64,000 bases of DNA from Planctomyces sp. SH-PL14. Lineage in GTDB: Bacteria > Planctomycetota > Planctomycetia > Planctomycetales > Planctomycetaceae. The stretch covers positions 2,126,001 to 2,190,000 of the forward strand of contig NZ_CP011270.1 of assembly GCF_001610835.1 (NCBI RefSeq). Direction: 5' to 3'. The notes beneath the pieces are model-generated. The model did no database searches, was not told the origin of the DNA, and saw only the letters and a program-made list of their open reading frames with translations. Position numbers and translations under genes: made by a program. How positions within the stretch are numbered: position 1 is the first letter of the stretch; each line of letters begins with the position of its first letter. Below are positions 25,510 through 32,727 of this stretch, one piece after another.

Positions 25510-27030
25510 CTACGTCGCTGGGGCCGGCTCCGCTTCCGGCGCCGCCGGCGGCAACCCTTCCAGACGAACTTCGCCAAACTTCTGCTGGCACTTGGGACAC
25601 TTCGCCTTCGCGATCCCCTTCGCCCCCTTGCCGCCAAAGTCCGCCTTCGCCCGCCCCTCTTCACTCATCGTCAACCCGCAGCCGGCACACTTCCAGCCGA
25701 CCGTGACCAGCTTGACCGTCGGGTCCGCCTTGTAAAACTCAAGGTTGTTGAGCGACTTGAACGCCCCGCCGTACGTGCAGCGGTGCTCCGTGAACTGATC
25801 CTGCATCGGGATCCCGCAGTCACGGCCGAAGTCCACGAGACCGTAGAGCTCGGAAACGGCCTGCGCCAGAGCGCGGAACTCCGTAATCCCAAACGACAGG
25901 TACCGCGGCGGATCGGTGTCGGCAAGCGACGGAAGCTGCACCGCAATGCGGCCGCCCCCAAAGACCGGAACGCCGGCGAACATCGACTGCGAGCGGTTGG
26001 CCACGGGCTGCACGACCCGCATTTCCTGGAGCTGCTCCGGCTTGAAGAACAGCTTGTCCGCGGCGGGAATCTCCGCCGGCGGCTTCCCTTCCTTGAGATG
26101 CTGAAGGACCACGTCCCGCGGATCCTTCTTGTCGCCGCCGCCGAACATTCCCCCGGCCTTCTTGCCGAGCGTCACCACGACCATACCCTCCGGCCCGAAG
26201 CCGAGGTCGACGTTCGTGAACACCTTGACGAGGCTGTCGGGCTTGAGGACCAGCTTCTCCGGCGGAACGACGTGCAGGTGCGCGTCCTGAATCCAGCGGC
26301 CGTAGGCGACCGACTGTTCGACGGCCGACTTGTCCCCGGCCCCCTTCGACTTGGAAACCGAGTAGTCTGGCGGATCGACCGGAACGATGAACGGGGCCCG
26401 GCAGCGCGGACAGCGGCCGGTCATCCCGCGATGCTGCTCCTTGACCTCCACGCGGCAGCCGTACGGGCAGAAGATCATCAGCCCGCCGGACGCCGTCCGC
26501 ACACCGCCGGTCGCCGACCGCTTCTTGCGGCGGCGGGCGGACTCGGTGTCATCCTGCATCGCGATGTCGAGCAGTGCGTCGGCGGGGTTCTGCGGACGAG
26601 CCGGAGCTTCGACCGGAGCCTCAGCCCCCTTGACCGGCTCCAGCATCGGGATCGCGGCGGGGGCTTCGTCCTTCGCCGGGGCCGACGACAGCAGCGACGT
26701 CGGCGACCCGACGAGGGCTCCCCCCAGCGGCGCGATCGGCGAGAGCTGGAAGCCCCCGTCGTCGTCATCCTCCTCTTCCGCTTCCGGTCCCGCCTGGGCG
26801 GTCAGCGAAGCGGCCTCGCCGGCCGACATCGCGGTATAGGTGGAGGGATTCGGCCGCGCCTGCATCTCCTCGAACTTTTCCTGGATCTTGGGGTTCATGA
26901 ACGCCCCGCAGTTCCAGCAGCGGACCATCCCACCCCGCACGCTCTCGCCGCACTCGGGACAGGGGCGGAGGGACTGCTTCGCCAGGACGTTGCCCGGGAG
27001 CATCGGCTCTTCGGTATCTTCAGGACTCAT
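25510..27030 (-). CDS. protein with three zinc ribbons, unknown function
   Basis: 506 residues from ATG 27030; a GTG four codons upstream is also possible. Three Cys4 groups are visible: PCPECGE...CWNCGAF near residues 24-45, FCPYGCR...GRCPRCRAPF near 190-220, and CAGCG...CPKCQQKFGEV near 455-490. Between the first two is a low-complexity acidic/Pro/Ala linker with EEEDDDDGG. The middle (280-440) is a globular region with FFKPEQLQEMRVVQPVANRSQSMFAGVPVFGGGRIAVQLP and no family I can name. Cytosolic by sequence. Likely a lineage-specific regulatory or scaffold protein; I do not assign a function. Confidence 0.72.
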   Translation of the reverse strand: MSPEDTEEPMLPGNVLAKQSLRPCPECGESVRGGMVRCWNCGAFMNPKIQEKFEEMQARPNPSTYTAMSAGEAASLTAQAGPEAEEEDDDDGGFQLSPIAPLGGALVGSPTSLLSSAPAKDEAPAAIPMLEPVKGAEAPVEAPARPQNPADALLDIAMQDDTESARRRKKRSATGGVRTASGGLMIFCPYGCRVEVKEQHRGMTGRCPRCRAPFIVPVDPPDYSVSKSKGAGDKSAVEQSVAYGRWIQDAHLHVVPPEKLVLKPDSLVKVFTNVDLGFGPEGMVVVTLGKKAGGMFGGGDKKDPRDVVLQHLKEGKPPAEIPAADKLFFKPEQLQEMRVVQPVANRSQSMFAGVPVFGGGRIAVQLPSLADTDPPRYLSFGITEFRALAQAVSELYGLVDFGRDCGIPMQDQFTEHRCTYGGAFKSLNNLEFYKADPTVKLVTVGWKCAGCGLTMSEEGRAKADFGGKGAKGIAKAKCPKCQQKFGEVRLEGLPPAAPEAEPAPAT

Positions 27031-27491
27031 GGAGACCACCACAGACTTCAGTGAACAACGCAGAATGCAGGACCGGAGAATTCCGGGATCAGGAGGTTCG
27101 AGCCGGCGGGACCCGCGCGGCTCGAAGAATTCCTAGCCTACCGGCGGAATTGTCGGATGGGAACTACGGATCAGGAAATCCCGTTGCGGCACCGGAGCGG
27201 CGCGGCGTGGGGTCGAACAGGACACTTCGAAGGAAAGTAACAAGCGTGCGAATTGTGGCGGCTCGTCCGCCCGAATGTGCCGTCGCCAGCCAGAGGCGCA
27301 GGGGCCTGCCTGTCGTGCGAAGGCGCCCCGGACCGCACAGGCCCCGAAAACGGAGCGAGGCCTCGAATCTTCCCGCGACCGGCCGCGCCGGAATGCCGCT
27401 TGCGTTCGGAGTCCAGTGCCAGTGGATCCGTGTGGCCGTCCATACGGTGGCGCCCCTTCAGGCGTCTCGACACAGTGTTGCAGGTACGACG
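27031..27491. other. divergent intergenic region
   Basis: About 460 bp between the minus-strand zinc-ribbon gene and the plus-strand PRC-barrel gene. Open frames exist on both strands but none has family features. It should contain two divergent promoters; no strong consensus is visible. Confidence 0.4.
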
Positions 27492-28130
27492 ATGAAGACC
27501 ATGTTTCAGAAGACGACGCTTGCCCTCGGGCTGAGTGCGGCCTTGGCGATCCCGACCCTCGCGGCCAACGCCCAGGAAGCTCCGCCGCGGCCGAGCGCGG
27601 ACCGCAGCGACCGCGGCGCTCCTCGTGAAGAACCGGCTCCGCGGACCGCCCCGCGCGAAGCGGTCGAAGATCCGCAGGCTCCCCGCGATGCCGCACCGCG
27701 GACGACCGAAGCCGCTCCGGCCCGCCAGGCGCCCGTGGAAGACGCTCCCGCCGCCGAACGGCCGGCCCCCTCCGGCCAGAGCTACCGCGCCAAGCAGGTC
27801 CTCGGATCCCAGGTGAGCATCACCGGCAACGTCTCGATCGGGACGGTGGAGGACATCGTCTTCGGCGACGAAGGGTATATCGAGTACCTCGTCGTCCAGA
27901 ACGAAGGGAAGCTCGTGACGGTCCCCTGGGAAGCGGCCAAGTTCGATTTCCAGCAGCGGAAAGCGACCGTCAACATCACCCAGGAACAGTTCAAGCAGGT
28001 CCCGACCTACACCACGAACCAGTACCCGACGTTCTCGGCCCCGCAGTATCGGGCCGAGATCTTCCAGCGGTACAACACGACGCCGCGGGTCGACCGCCGC
28101 GTCGACCGGCGGGTTGACCGCCGGAACTGA
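27492..28130 (+). CDS. secreted PRC-barrel domain protein
   Basis: 212 residues. MKTMFQKTTLALGLSAALAIPTLAANAQ is a signal peptide with cleavage near ANA-Q. A Pro/Ala/Glu/Arg-rich disordered region follows (about 30-100). The PRC-barrel-like domain is at about 105-165: AKQVLGSQVSITGNVSIGTVEDIVFGDEGYIEYLVVQNEGKLVTVPWEAA. The C terminus has three tandem VDRR units. PRC barrels occur in RimM, photosynthetic reaction centre H and many envelope proteins; here a periplasmic role is likely but undefined. A strong terminator follows. Confidence 0.83.
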   Translation: MKTMFQKTTLALGLSAALAIPTLAANAQEAPPRPSADRSDRGAPREEPAPRTAPREAVEDPQAPRDAAPRTTEAAPARQAPVEDAPAAERPAPSGQSYRAKQVLGSQVSITGNVSIGTVEDIVFGDEGYIEYLVVQNEGKLVTVPWEAAKFDFQQRKATVNITQEQFKQVPTYTTNQYPTFSAPQYRAEIFQRYNTTPRVDRRVDRRVDRRN

Positions 28131-28160
28131 GTGGACCGGGCGTCAAAGACGCCGCGTCCC

Positions 28161-28199
28161 AAGGGACAGGTGCCGGGAAACCGCACCTGTCCCTTTTTT
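28161..28199 (+). terminator. intrinsic terminator after PRC-barrel gene
   Basis: Eleven-bp stem GGGACAGGTGC / GCACCTGTCCC, 9-nt loop, then TTTTTT. Lies 32 bp after the stop. Confidence 0.92.
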
Positions 28200-28288
28200 C
28201 GTTGGGGCCTTCTCGTTTGACGGCGCCCGCCGATCGGCGAGACTGGACCTCTGAGCCGGATTCCGGTCGAGGTCCAGAGGTGCTTCCC

Positions 28289-29218
28289 GTGAGACTTCCC
28301 ATCGTCCTGGCGGTCCTGTGGCTGGCCAGACTGAGCGCGGCGGGCGAGTTTGTCGTCACGGCGCCGCCGGCAGACATGAAGGCCGACCCGTTCTATCGCA
28401 AGTACATCGATGCGGGGGGCTACCCCATCGTGTCGAGCGAGAAGGTGAGCGACTACGCCCTGAAGGAAGCGGCATATCTCGTCTCGACCATGCTGGCGAA
28501 CCGCCCGGACGTGAAGGAGGCGATGGTCCGCGGCGGGTCGCGGCTGATCGTCATGGGGGCGGGCGAGTTCACGACGCAGGTCCCCGAGCACAGCCACCTG
28601 AAGCCGGCCGAATACTGGGACGCGCGGGCCCGCGGCCTGGGCGGCTCGGAGACCGACCCCGTCTGCTCCTGCGGGGAGGAAAACCTGCTGGGCTTCGAGG
28701 GGGACCCGTACGCCGCCGAATGCATCCTGATCCACGAGTTCGCCCACAACATCCACCTGCGGGGGATGCGGGTGGTCAATCCGGAGTTCGACGCCCGGGT
28801 CCGCGCGGCGTACGACGACGCGATGGCGAAAGGGCTCTGGAAGGGGAAGTACGCGTCGACGAACCACCACGAGTACTTCGCCGAAGGGGTCCAGTCGTGG
28901 TTCGACAATAACCGCGAGAACGACCACGATCACAACCACGTGAACACCCGCGCCGAGCTACAGGAGTACGACCCGCCGCTGGCGAAGCTCTGCGAAGAGG
29001 TGTTCGGCCAGACGGAGCTCACTTACACGAAGCCCGCCACGCGGCTGCGGGACCACCTCGCGGGGTACGATCCGTCGCAGGCCCCCCGGTTTGCCTGGCC
29101 GGAGCGCCTCACGGATCAGCGAACGGCGATCCGAAAGAAGTCGGCGGAACGATCGAAGACCGCCGAGGAGCAAGGGGAGCAACCGGCCCCGAAGGACGCT
29201 GACAAAGAGCGACGATAA
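28289..29218 (+). CDS. secreted HExxH metallopeptidase-like protein
   Basis: About 309 residues from GTG 28289, with AGAGG eight bases upstream. The N terminus MRLPIVLAVLWLARLSAAG is a signal peptide. The body has CSCGEENLLGF, then ILIHEFAHNIHLRGM (HExxH zinc motif near residue 155) and downstream NHHEYFAEGVQSWFD, where the Glu of EYFAE is a good third ligand, as in gluzincins of the anthrax-lethal-factor-like group. C terminus is Lys/Glu-rich. The 53-kb protein at 52986 has the same HExxH...E-[YF]-FAE plan. Probable exported zinc peptidase; substrate unknown. Confidence 0.78.
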   Translation: MRLPIVLAVLWLARLSAAGEFVVTAPPADMKADPFYRKYIDAGGYPIVSSEKVSDYALKEAAYLVSTMLANRPDVKEAMVRGGSRLIVMGAGEFTTQVPEHSHLKPAEYWDARARGLGGSETDPVCSCGEENLLGFEGDPYAAECILIHEFAHNIHLRGMRVVNPEFDARVRAAYDDAMAKGLWKGKYASTNHHEYFAEGVQSWFDNNRENDHDHNHVNTRAELQEYDPPLAKLCEEVFGQTELTYTKPATRLRDHLAGYDPSQAPRFAWPERLTDQRTAIRKKSAERSKTAEEQGEQPAPKDADKERR

Positions 29219-29534
29219 CTCTCATCGCACAATGGTGTTGCAGTCGACCACCCTGCGGTCGACGCCCGAAACTCCTGCGGCGACACCTCCGCGCAAGCCG
29301 ATCTTGAAGCAGGAACGAACGCCGGCGTTGGCGAAACTCCCGCTGGGAACGCCAAAGACGGAACGGCTGGGGCCCGTGATTGCCGCCCCAGGGCCACCGC
29401 CGCCCGAAAACAAAAGCGGTCTTCCAGTCTTGTCCGGCCCCGGGATTCTGGTAACCTTTCCGACCCGTTTGTACAGCGGGCTCGGAACGTGTCGCGTTTC
29501 TGCCGGAAGTTTCTGCAGCGAACAGGAGTGTTGA
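29219..29534. other. intergenic region upstream of rpsU
   Basis: About 315 bp without a supported gene. It probably carries the rpsU promoter; no convincing -35/-10 pair was recognised. Confidence 0.4.
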
Positions 29535-29729
29535 GTGGTCAAGTTGCGTATGCGGGATAACGAGTCGGTGCAGGATGCGGTCCGTCGGTTTCGTAAGCTG
29601 GTCGAGCACAGCGGGATCAAGAAGGAACTCCGCCGCCGCGAATACTTCGAAAAGCCGAGCGAGCGCCGCCGCCGGGAAAAGCTCCGCTCCAAGCAGCGGG
29701 CCCGGATCAACCAGGCCAACAACACCTGA
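29535..29729 (+). CDS. rpsU: 30S ribosomal protein S21
   Basis: 64 residues: [48 protein letters not shown]..., the standard S21 sequence with its Arg/Lys-rich tail. The start is GTG with AGGAG six bases upstream. S21 assists initiation on the 30S subunit. The gene stands alone here, between a peptidase-like gene and coaB, and has its own terminator. Confidence 0.97.
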   Translation: MVKLRMRDNESVQDAVRRFRKLVEHSGIKKELRRREYFEKPSERRRREKLRSKQRARINQANNT

Positions 29730-29799
29730 ACCTCCTGTGCCGCCCGGCCGCTCCCTGCAGAGAGCGGAACGCAGCGGACAGTGAGTCGTGATGAACACA

Positions 29800-29829
29800 G
29801 GACCGCCGGAAATCCCGGCGGTCCTTTTG
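29800..29829 (+). terminator. terminator after rpsU
   Basis: Ten-bp stem GGACCGCCGG / CCGGCGGTCC, 5-nt loop, followed by TTTT. Lies 70 bp after the rpsU stop. Confidence 0.85.
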
Positions 29830-29894
29830 CGTTTGAAGCGGGCCGACCGCGCTGACGTGACGAGATCACCGACCCTCGAAAGCGGACCCCAGGC

Positions 29895-30557
29895 ATGCGC
29901 GTCCTGATCACCGCCGGCCCCACGCGGGAATACCTCGACGACGTCCGGTACCTCTCGAACGCCAGCAGCGGCCAGATGGGCTACTCGATCGCCGAGGCCT
30001 GCCTCGCCGCCGGCTGGGAGGTCATTCTGGTGAGCGGGCCGGTCTCGATCGCCCCCCCGAAGTCTCCCCTTTGCGAGACCCGCGCCGTCGAGACGACGGC
30101 GGACATGCTCGCCCGATGCGTCGAAGCCTATCCCGGATGCGACGGGGTCATCGCCACGGCGGCCGTCTGCGATTACAAGCCGGTCCAGCGCGTGACGGGC
30201 AAGATGTCGAAGTCGGGCGGCCCGATCACGATCGAGATGATCGAGACGGACGACGTGCTGGCCAACCTCGGTTCGATGAAGCGGCCCGACCAGTGGATCC
30301 TCGGCTTCGCGCTCGAAGCCCAGAACCCGCGGGAGAACGCGCTGCAGAAACTCCGCCGCAAGAACTGCGACTGGATCATCCTCAACAGCCCGGCGGCGAT
30401 CGGATCGGCCGACAACTCCGTCGAACTCATCGGGAGCGCCGGCGACACGGCCGCCACGTGGTCGGGCCCGAAGACGCAGGTGGCCGCCCAGATGGTGGCC
30501 TGGCTCCAGGCGACCCTCTCTCCTCCGGCGAAACCGGCCCGCCGCAAGAAGGCCTGA
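29895..30557 (+). CDS. coaB: phosphopantothenate--cysteine ligase (CoaB domain only)
   Basis: 220 residues. LITAGPTREYLDDVRYLSNASSGQMGYSIAEA is the CoaB nucleotide/substrate signature at the N terminus, followed by VIATAAVCDYKP, KMSKSGGPITIEMIETDDVLANLG and GFALEAQNP. It joins cysteine to 4'-phosphopantothenate in coenzyme A synthesis. In most bacteria CoaB is fused behind the flavoprotein decarboxylase CoaC; here it is a separate protein and no CoaC gene is adjacent. C terminus is a short Pro/Lys tail. Confidence 0.92.
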   Translation: MRVLITAGPTREYLDDVRYLSNASSGQMGYSIAEACLAAGWEVILVSGPVSIAPPKSPLCETRAVETTADMLARCVEAYPGCDGVIATAAVCDYKPVQRVTGKMSKSGGPITIEMIETDDVLANLGSMKRPDQWILGFALEAQNPRENALQKLRRKNCDWIILNSPAAIGSADNSVELIGSAGDTAATWSGPKTQVAAQMVAWLQATLSPPAKPARRKKA

Positions 30558-30567
30558 GCGACTGAAG

Positions 30568-31257
30568 TCACGGCTCCGAGAGCGCCCCCGGAAGCGGACG
30601 AACGTCGCTCCAGTCGTCCCACTGGCTCGCCTGGTAGATCGTCCCGCCGTCCAGATCGAGGCCCGTAAGACACCCGCTCCGGTCGTAGACCCAGGTATCG
30701 AGACAGATCCAGCCGGCGTGGACATGCGGCTGCCGACGCTTCTGCGGAGTGTGACCGCAGACGACGGTCTTCCCCGACAGATGGGGCGGAGCCGAGGGAT
30801 CGATCCGCTGCCACCGCAGATCCCGAACCGTCTGCCGGTCGAGAGGGAGGGCAGGGGAGAGGGAGGCGTGGGAGACGATGTGGCGATCCAGCTCCAGCCA
30901 CTCGAGGGAGTTCTCCAGCAGCGCGACATGTTCGGCGGGAATGCCCTGCAGCCCGCAGCCGTAGGACTCCAGCATCTCCGGCCCGCCGTGGTTCCACCAC
31001 GCCTCGGCCCACGTCCCGCCCCGCAGGGCATCGAGGAACATCTCCTCGTGGTTCCCGCGAACCACGCTCACGAGGCCGCGTGACCGCAAGCGGAGAACGC
31101 GCTCGATGACCTGACGGGACTGCGGCCCACGGTCGATCAGGTCCCCCACGAACACGAGATGATCGCTCTCTCGCAGGGCCGCCAGATCGAGGACGCGCTC
31201 GAGCGCCCGGTCGCAGCCGTGGACATCTCCCACCACGATGGTCCGCGGTGAACTCAC
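30568..31257 (-). CDS. PPP-family metallophosphatase (serine/threonine phosphatase-like)
   Basis: 229 residues with all PPP motifs: VGDVHGCDRAL near residue 9, VGDLIDRGPQS near 38, RGNHEEM near 67, then ...SHASL near 130 and CGHTPQKRR near 165. These bind two metal ions. Similar small enzymes (PrpA/PrpB, ApaH-like) act on phosphoproteins or dinucleotides; substrate not decidable here. Start is GTG with GGAGG upstream. Convergent with coaB: the stops are 10 bp apart. Confidence 0.9.
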   Translation of the reverse strand: MSSPRTIVVGDVHGCDRALERVLDLAALRESDHLVFVGDLIDRGPQSRQVIERVLRLRSRGLVSVVRGNHEEMFLDALRGGTWAEAWWNHGGPEMLESYGCGLQGIPAEHVALLENSLEWLELDRHIVSHASLSPALPLDRQTVRDLRWQRIDPSAPPHLSGKTVVCGHTPQKRRQPHVHAGWICLDTWVYDRSGCLTGLDLDGGTIYQASQWDDWSDVRPLPGALSEP

Positions 31258-31371
31258 CAGCCGACTCCCTCCATCCGGATCGAAACCTCAACAGAACGTC
31301 AAGGGACTGCAGGCTCCGAAACAATAAAATTCACGTTTGCCGAATCTTGTGCCGCCGCAGCCAACTCGGGT

Positions 31372-31387
31372 TGTCAACCTGTTGACA
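31372..31387. promoter_or_regulatory. operator-like palindrome over a -35 element
   Basis: TGTCAAC-CT-GTTGACA, perfect 7-bp arms with 2-bp centre. Its right arm overlaps the -35 hexamer TTGACA of the promoter at 31382-31409, the arrangement expected for a repressor site. The cognate regulator is not identifiable. Confidence 0.5.
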
Positions 31388-31409
31388 CGCTTCTTCCGGC
31401 CATTAATGT
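31382..31409 (+). promoter_or_regulatory. sigma70-type promoter of the Cys-rich secreted protein
   Basis: TTGACA, 16-bp spacer, TAATGT. Located about 140 bp ahead of the ATG at 31548, giving a long leader. A second TTGACA at 31430 lacks a matching -10. Confidence 0.6.
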
Positions 31410-31547
31410 AAGCCGCAGAATCGCCAACTTTGACAAAGTCTGTCTACTTTACCAGGTTGGTCAGAGGCGGCACCCGTGAGGGATCGCGAGCTCGGACGCC
31501 CCCATGTGGCTTTCCCACATTTCCGAGGAGATCGAGGAGTGACACCC

Positions 31548-32030
31548 ATGTTGCGTCAGATTGCTGTTCTCGCTGTTGCGGCCCTCGTCACGATGGTTTC
31601 GACCAACGACGCCCAGGCTGGCCGCCGTCACCGTGGTCACGGCCACGGTTGCTGTGCCCCGAGCTGCTGTGCTCCGAGCTGTGCGGCCCCGAGCTGCGCT
31701 GCTCCGTGCGGCGGCCATGGCTGTGCCCCGAGCTGTGCCGCTCCTTGCGGCAACGGCTGTGCCCCGAGCTGCGGTGCTCCTTGCGGCACCGGTGCCTGCG
31801 GCAACGGCTGTGCTCCGAGCTGCGGCGCCCCGTGCAACGCCTGCACCAGCGCTTGCGCTCCGGCCCCGACCTGCTGCCACACGGCCGCCGCTTGTGCGAC
31901 CGGCTGCGGCGCTGCTCCGTGCAGCTACAGCCCGGCTGCTGGCCAGGCTGCTCCGGCTGCCCCGGAAAACGCTCCGGCTCCTCCGGCCGAAAAGCCGGCC
32001 GCTCCGGCCCCGGCCGAAAAGGCCGCCTGA
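31548..32030 (+). CDS. secreted Cys-rich protein with CAPSC/CAAPC repeats
   Basis: 160 residues. [24 protein letters not shown] is a signal peptide. After [10 protein letters not shown] comes a region of about 85 residues with some 30 cysteines in short repeats ([25 protein letters not shown]), then an Ala/Pro tail ending PAEKAA. GAGGAG eight bases ahead of ATG 31548 supports the start. It has its own promoter and terminator. Many intra- or intermolecular disulfides or metal binding are possible; planctomycete cell walls and stalks are known for Cys-rich proteins, so a structural envelope role is a reasonable guess, not shown. Confidence 0.8.
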   Translation: MLRQIAVLAVAALVTMVSTNDAQAGRRHRGHGHGCCAPSCCAPSCAAPSCAAPCGGHGCAPSCAAPCGNGCAPSCGAPCGTGACGNGCAPSCGAPCNACTSACAPAPTCCHTAAACATGCGAAPCSYSPAAGQAAPAAPENAPAPPAEKPAAPAPAEKAA

Positions 32031-32059
32031 GTTTGCTTCGAGCATTCTCTGCTCATCAG

Positions 32060-32095
32060 GAACCTGCTTCCTTACGGAAGCAGGTTCTTTTTTTT
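32060..32095 (+). terminator. terminator after the Cys-rich gene
   Basis: Twelve-bp perfect stem GAACCTGCTTCC / GGAAGCAGGTTC with loop TTAC, followed by eight T. A textbook intrinsic terminator 29 bp after the stop. Confidence 0.95.
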
Positions 32096-32164
32096 GCGCG
32101 CGTCGCGATCCGGAGGGTTGCGGCCGGAGGACAGCCGGAGGCGAGAAATCGGCCCCTCGAAAAC

Positions 32165-32243
32165 GTTCCGTCCACACCAGCCCGAAGCGCAAGCGAGGGA
32201 ACTCACCGGTCGTCGCTCGCGCGTCGGGCCAGTGCGAGTTTCC
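32165..32243. repeat. palindromic dispersed repeat, copy 1
   Basis: Arms CACACCAGCCCGAAGCG ... GAGGGA and the inverse TCGCTCGCGCGTCGGGCC. The same unit occurs at 53820-53903. Its translations (SPKRKRG, PEAQARE) turn up as tails on planctomycete ORFs, a sign of a widespread intergenic palindrome rather than a gene. Confidence 0.8.
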
Positions 32244-32252
32244 AGACCGAGC

Positions 32253-32585
32253 CTACCGCCGCCAGGGACGGACCACGACGGCGACGACCGCCAGAACGAA
32301 CAGCGCGGGCAGAAAGGCTCCCGGCCGCCGGACGATAAACACCAGCCCGGCGATGATCGCCGCGAGCAGAATGGGAGACATCTGCATCACCGGCCGCGTG
32401 CTGGGACGCATCGGAAGGGCCAGCCAGAACGCTCCCATGAGGACCGAGACCCGCAGCAGGGCACTCCCGAGCGCCGTCGCCGAGGAGTCGACGAAGAAAA
32501 AAATCAGTCCGCCGCTCGCCGCGCAGACCAGCGCGATCGCCCCGACGAGCGTACGATTGATGCCGACAGAATTGGTCGTTGTCAC
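32253..32585 (-). CDS. small membrane protein, unknown
   Basis: 110 residues from GTG 32585 (TTTNSVGINRTLVGAIALVCAASGG...). Four hydrophobic stretches are visible: LVGAIALVCAASGGLIFFFV, ALLRVSVLMGAFWLAL, SPILLAAIIAGLVFIV and GAFLPALFVLAVVAVVV, ending RPWRR. The frame is open further upstream, but those residues are Arg/Ser-rich antisense shadow of the BatA/VWA gene. The hydrophobic periodicity supports a real protein; the start has no good ribosome-binding site. It is divergent from the next gene. Confidence 0.6.
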   Translation of the reverse strand: MTTTNSVGINRTLVGAIALVCAASGGLIFFFVDSSATALGSALLRVSVLMGAFWLALPMRPSTRPVMQMSPILLAAIIAGLVFIVRRPGAFLPALFVLAVVAVVVRPWRR

Positions 32586-32727
32586 GCCGCCGAGTGTAGC
32601 GGCTCCGGCGAGACCGGAAGCAAGGGCAGGTTCCGCCGGGCTGATTCCCAGGAGGAGCAGTCCCGGTCGTTTCCCTCCGCGATCTCGATAAACTGCCAGG
32701 GTCTCTCGGCTCGGTGTGGAAGGTGAG

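Noticed and set aside
25510-25664. Extension of frames from repeat copy C into the zinc-ribbon gene
   Set aside because: Shadow frames; the three CxxC groups are in the minus-strand gene only.
27031-27491. In-frame extension upstream of the PRC-barrel gene
   Set aside because: The signal peptide begins at 27492; upstream residues are random and Arg-rich.
29109-31031. Minus-strand open frame of 640 codons across rpsU and coaB
   Set aside because: Covers two well-supported genes on the other strand and shows only Arg/Gly/Ser-rich shadow composition.
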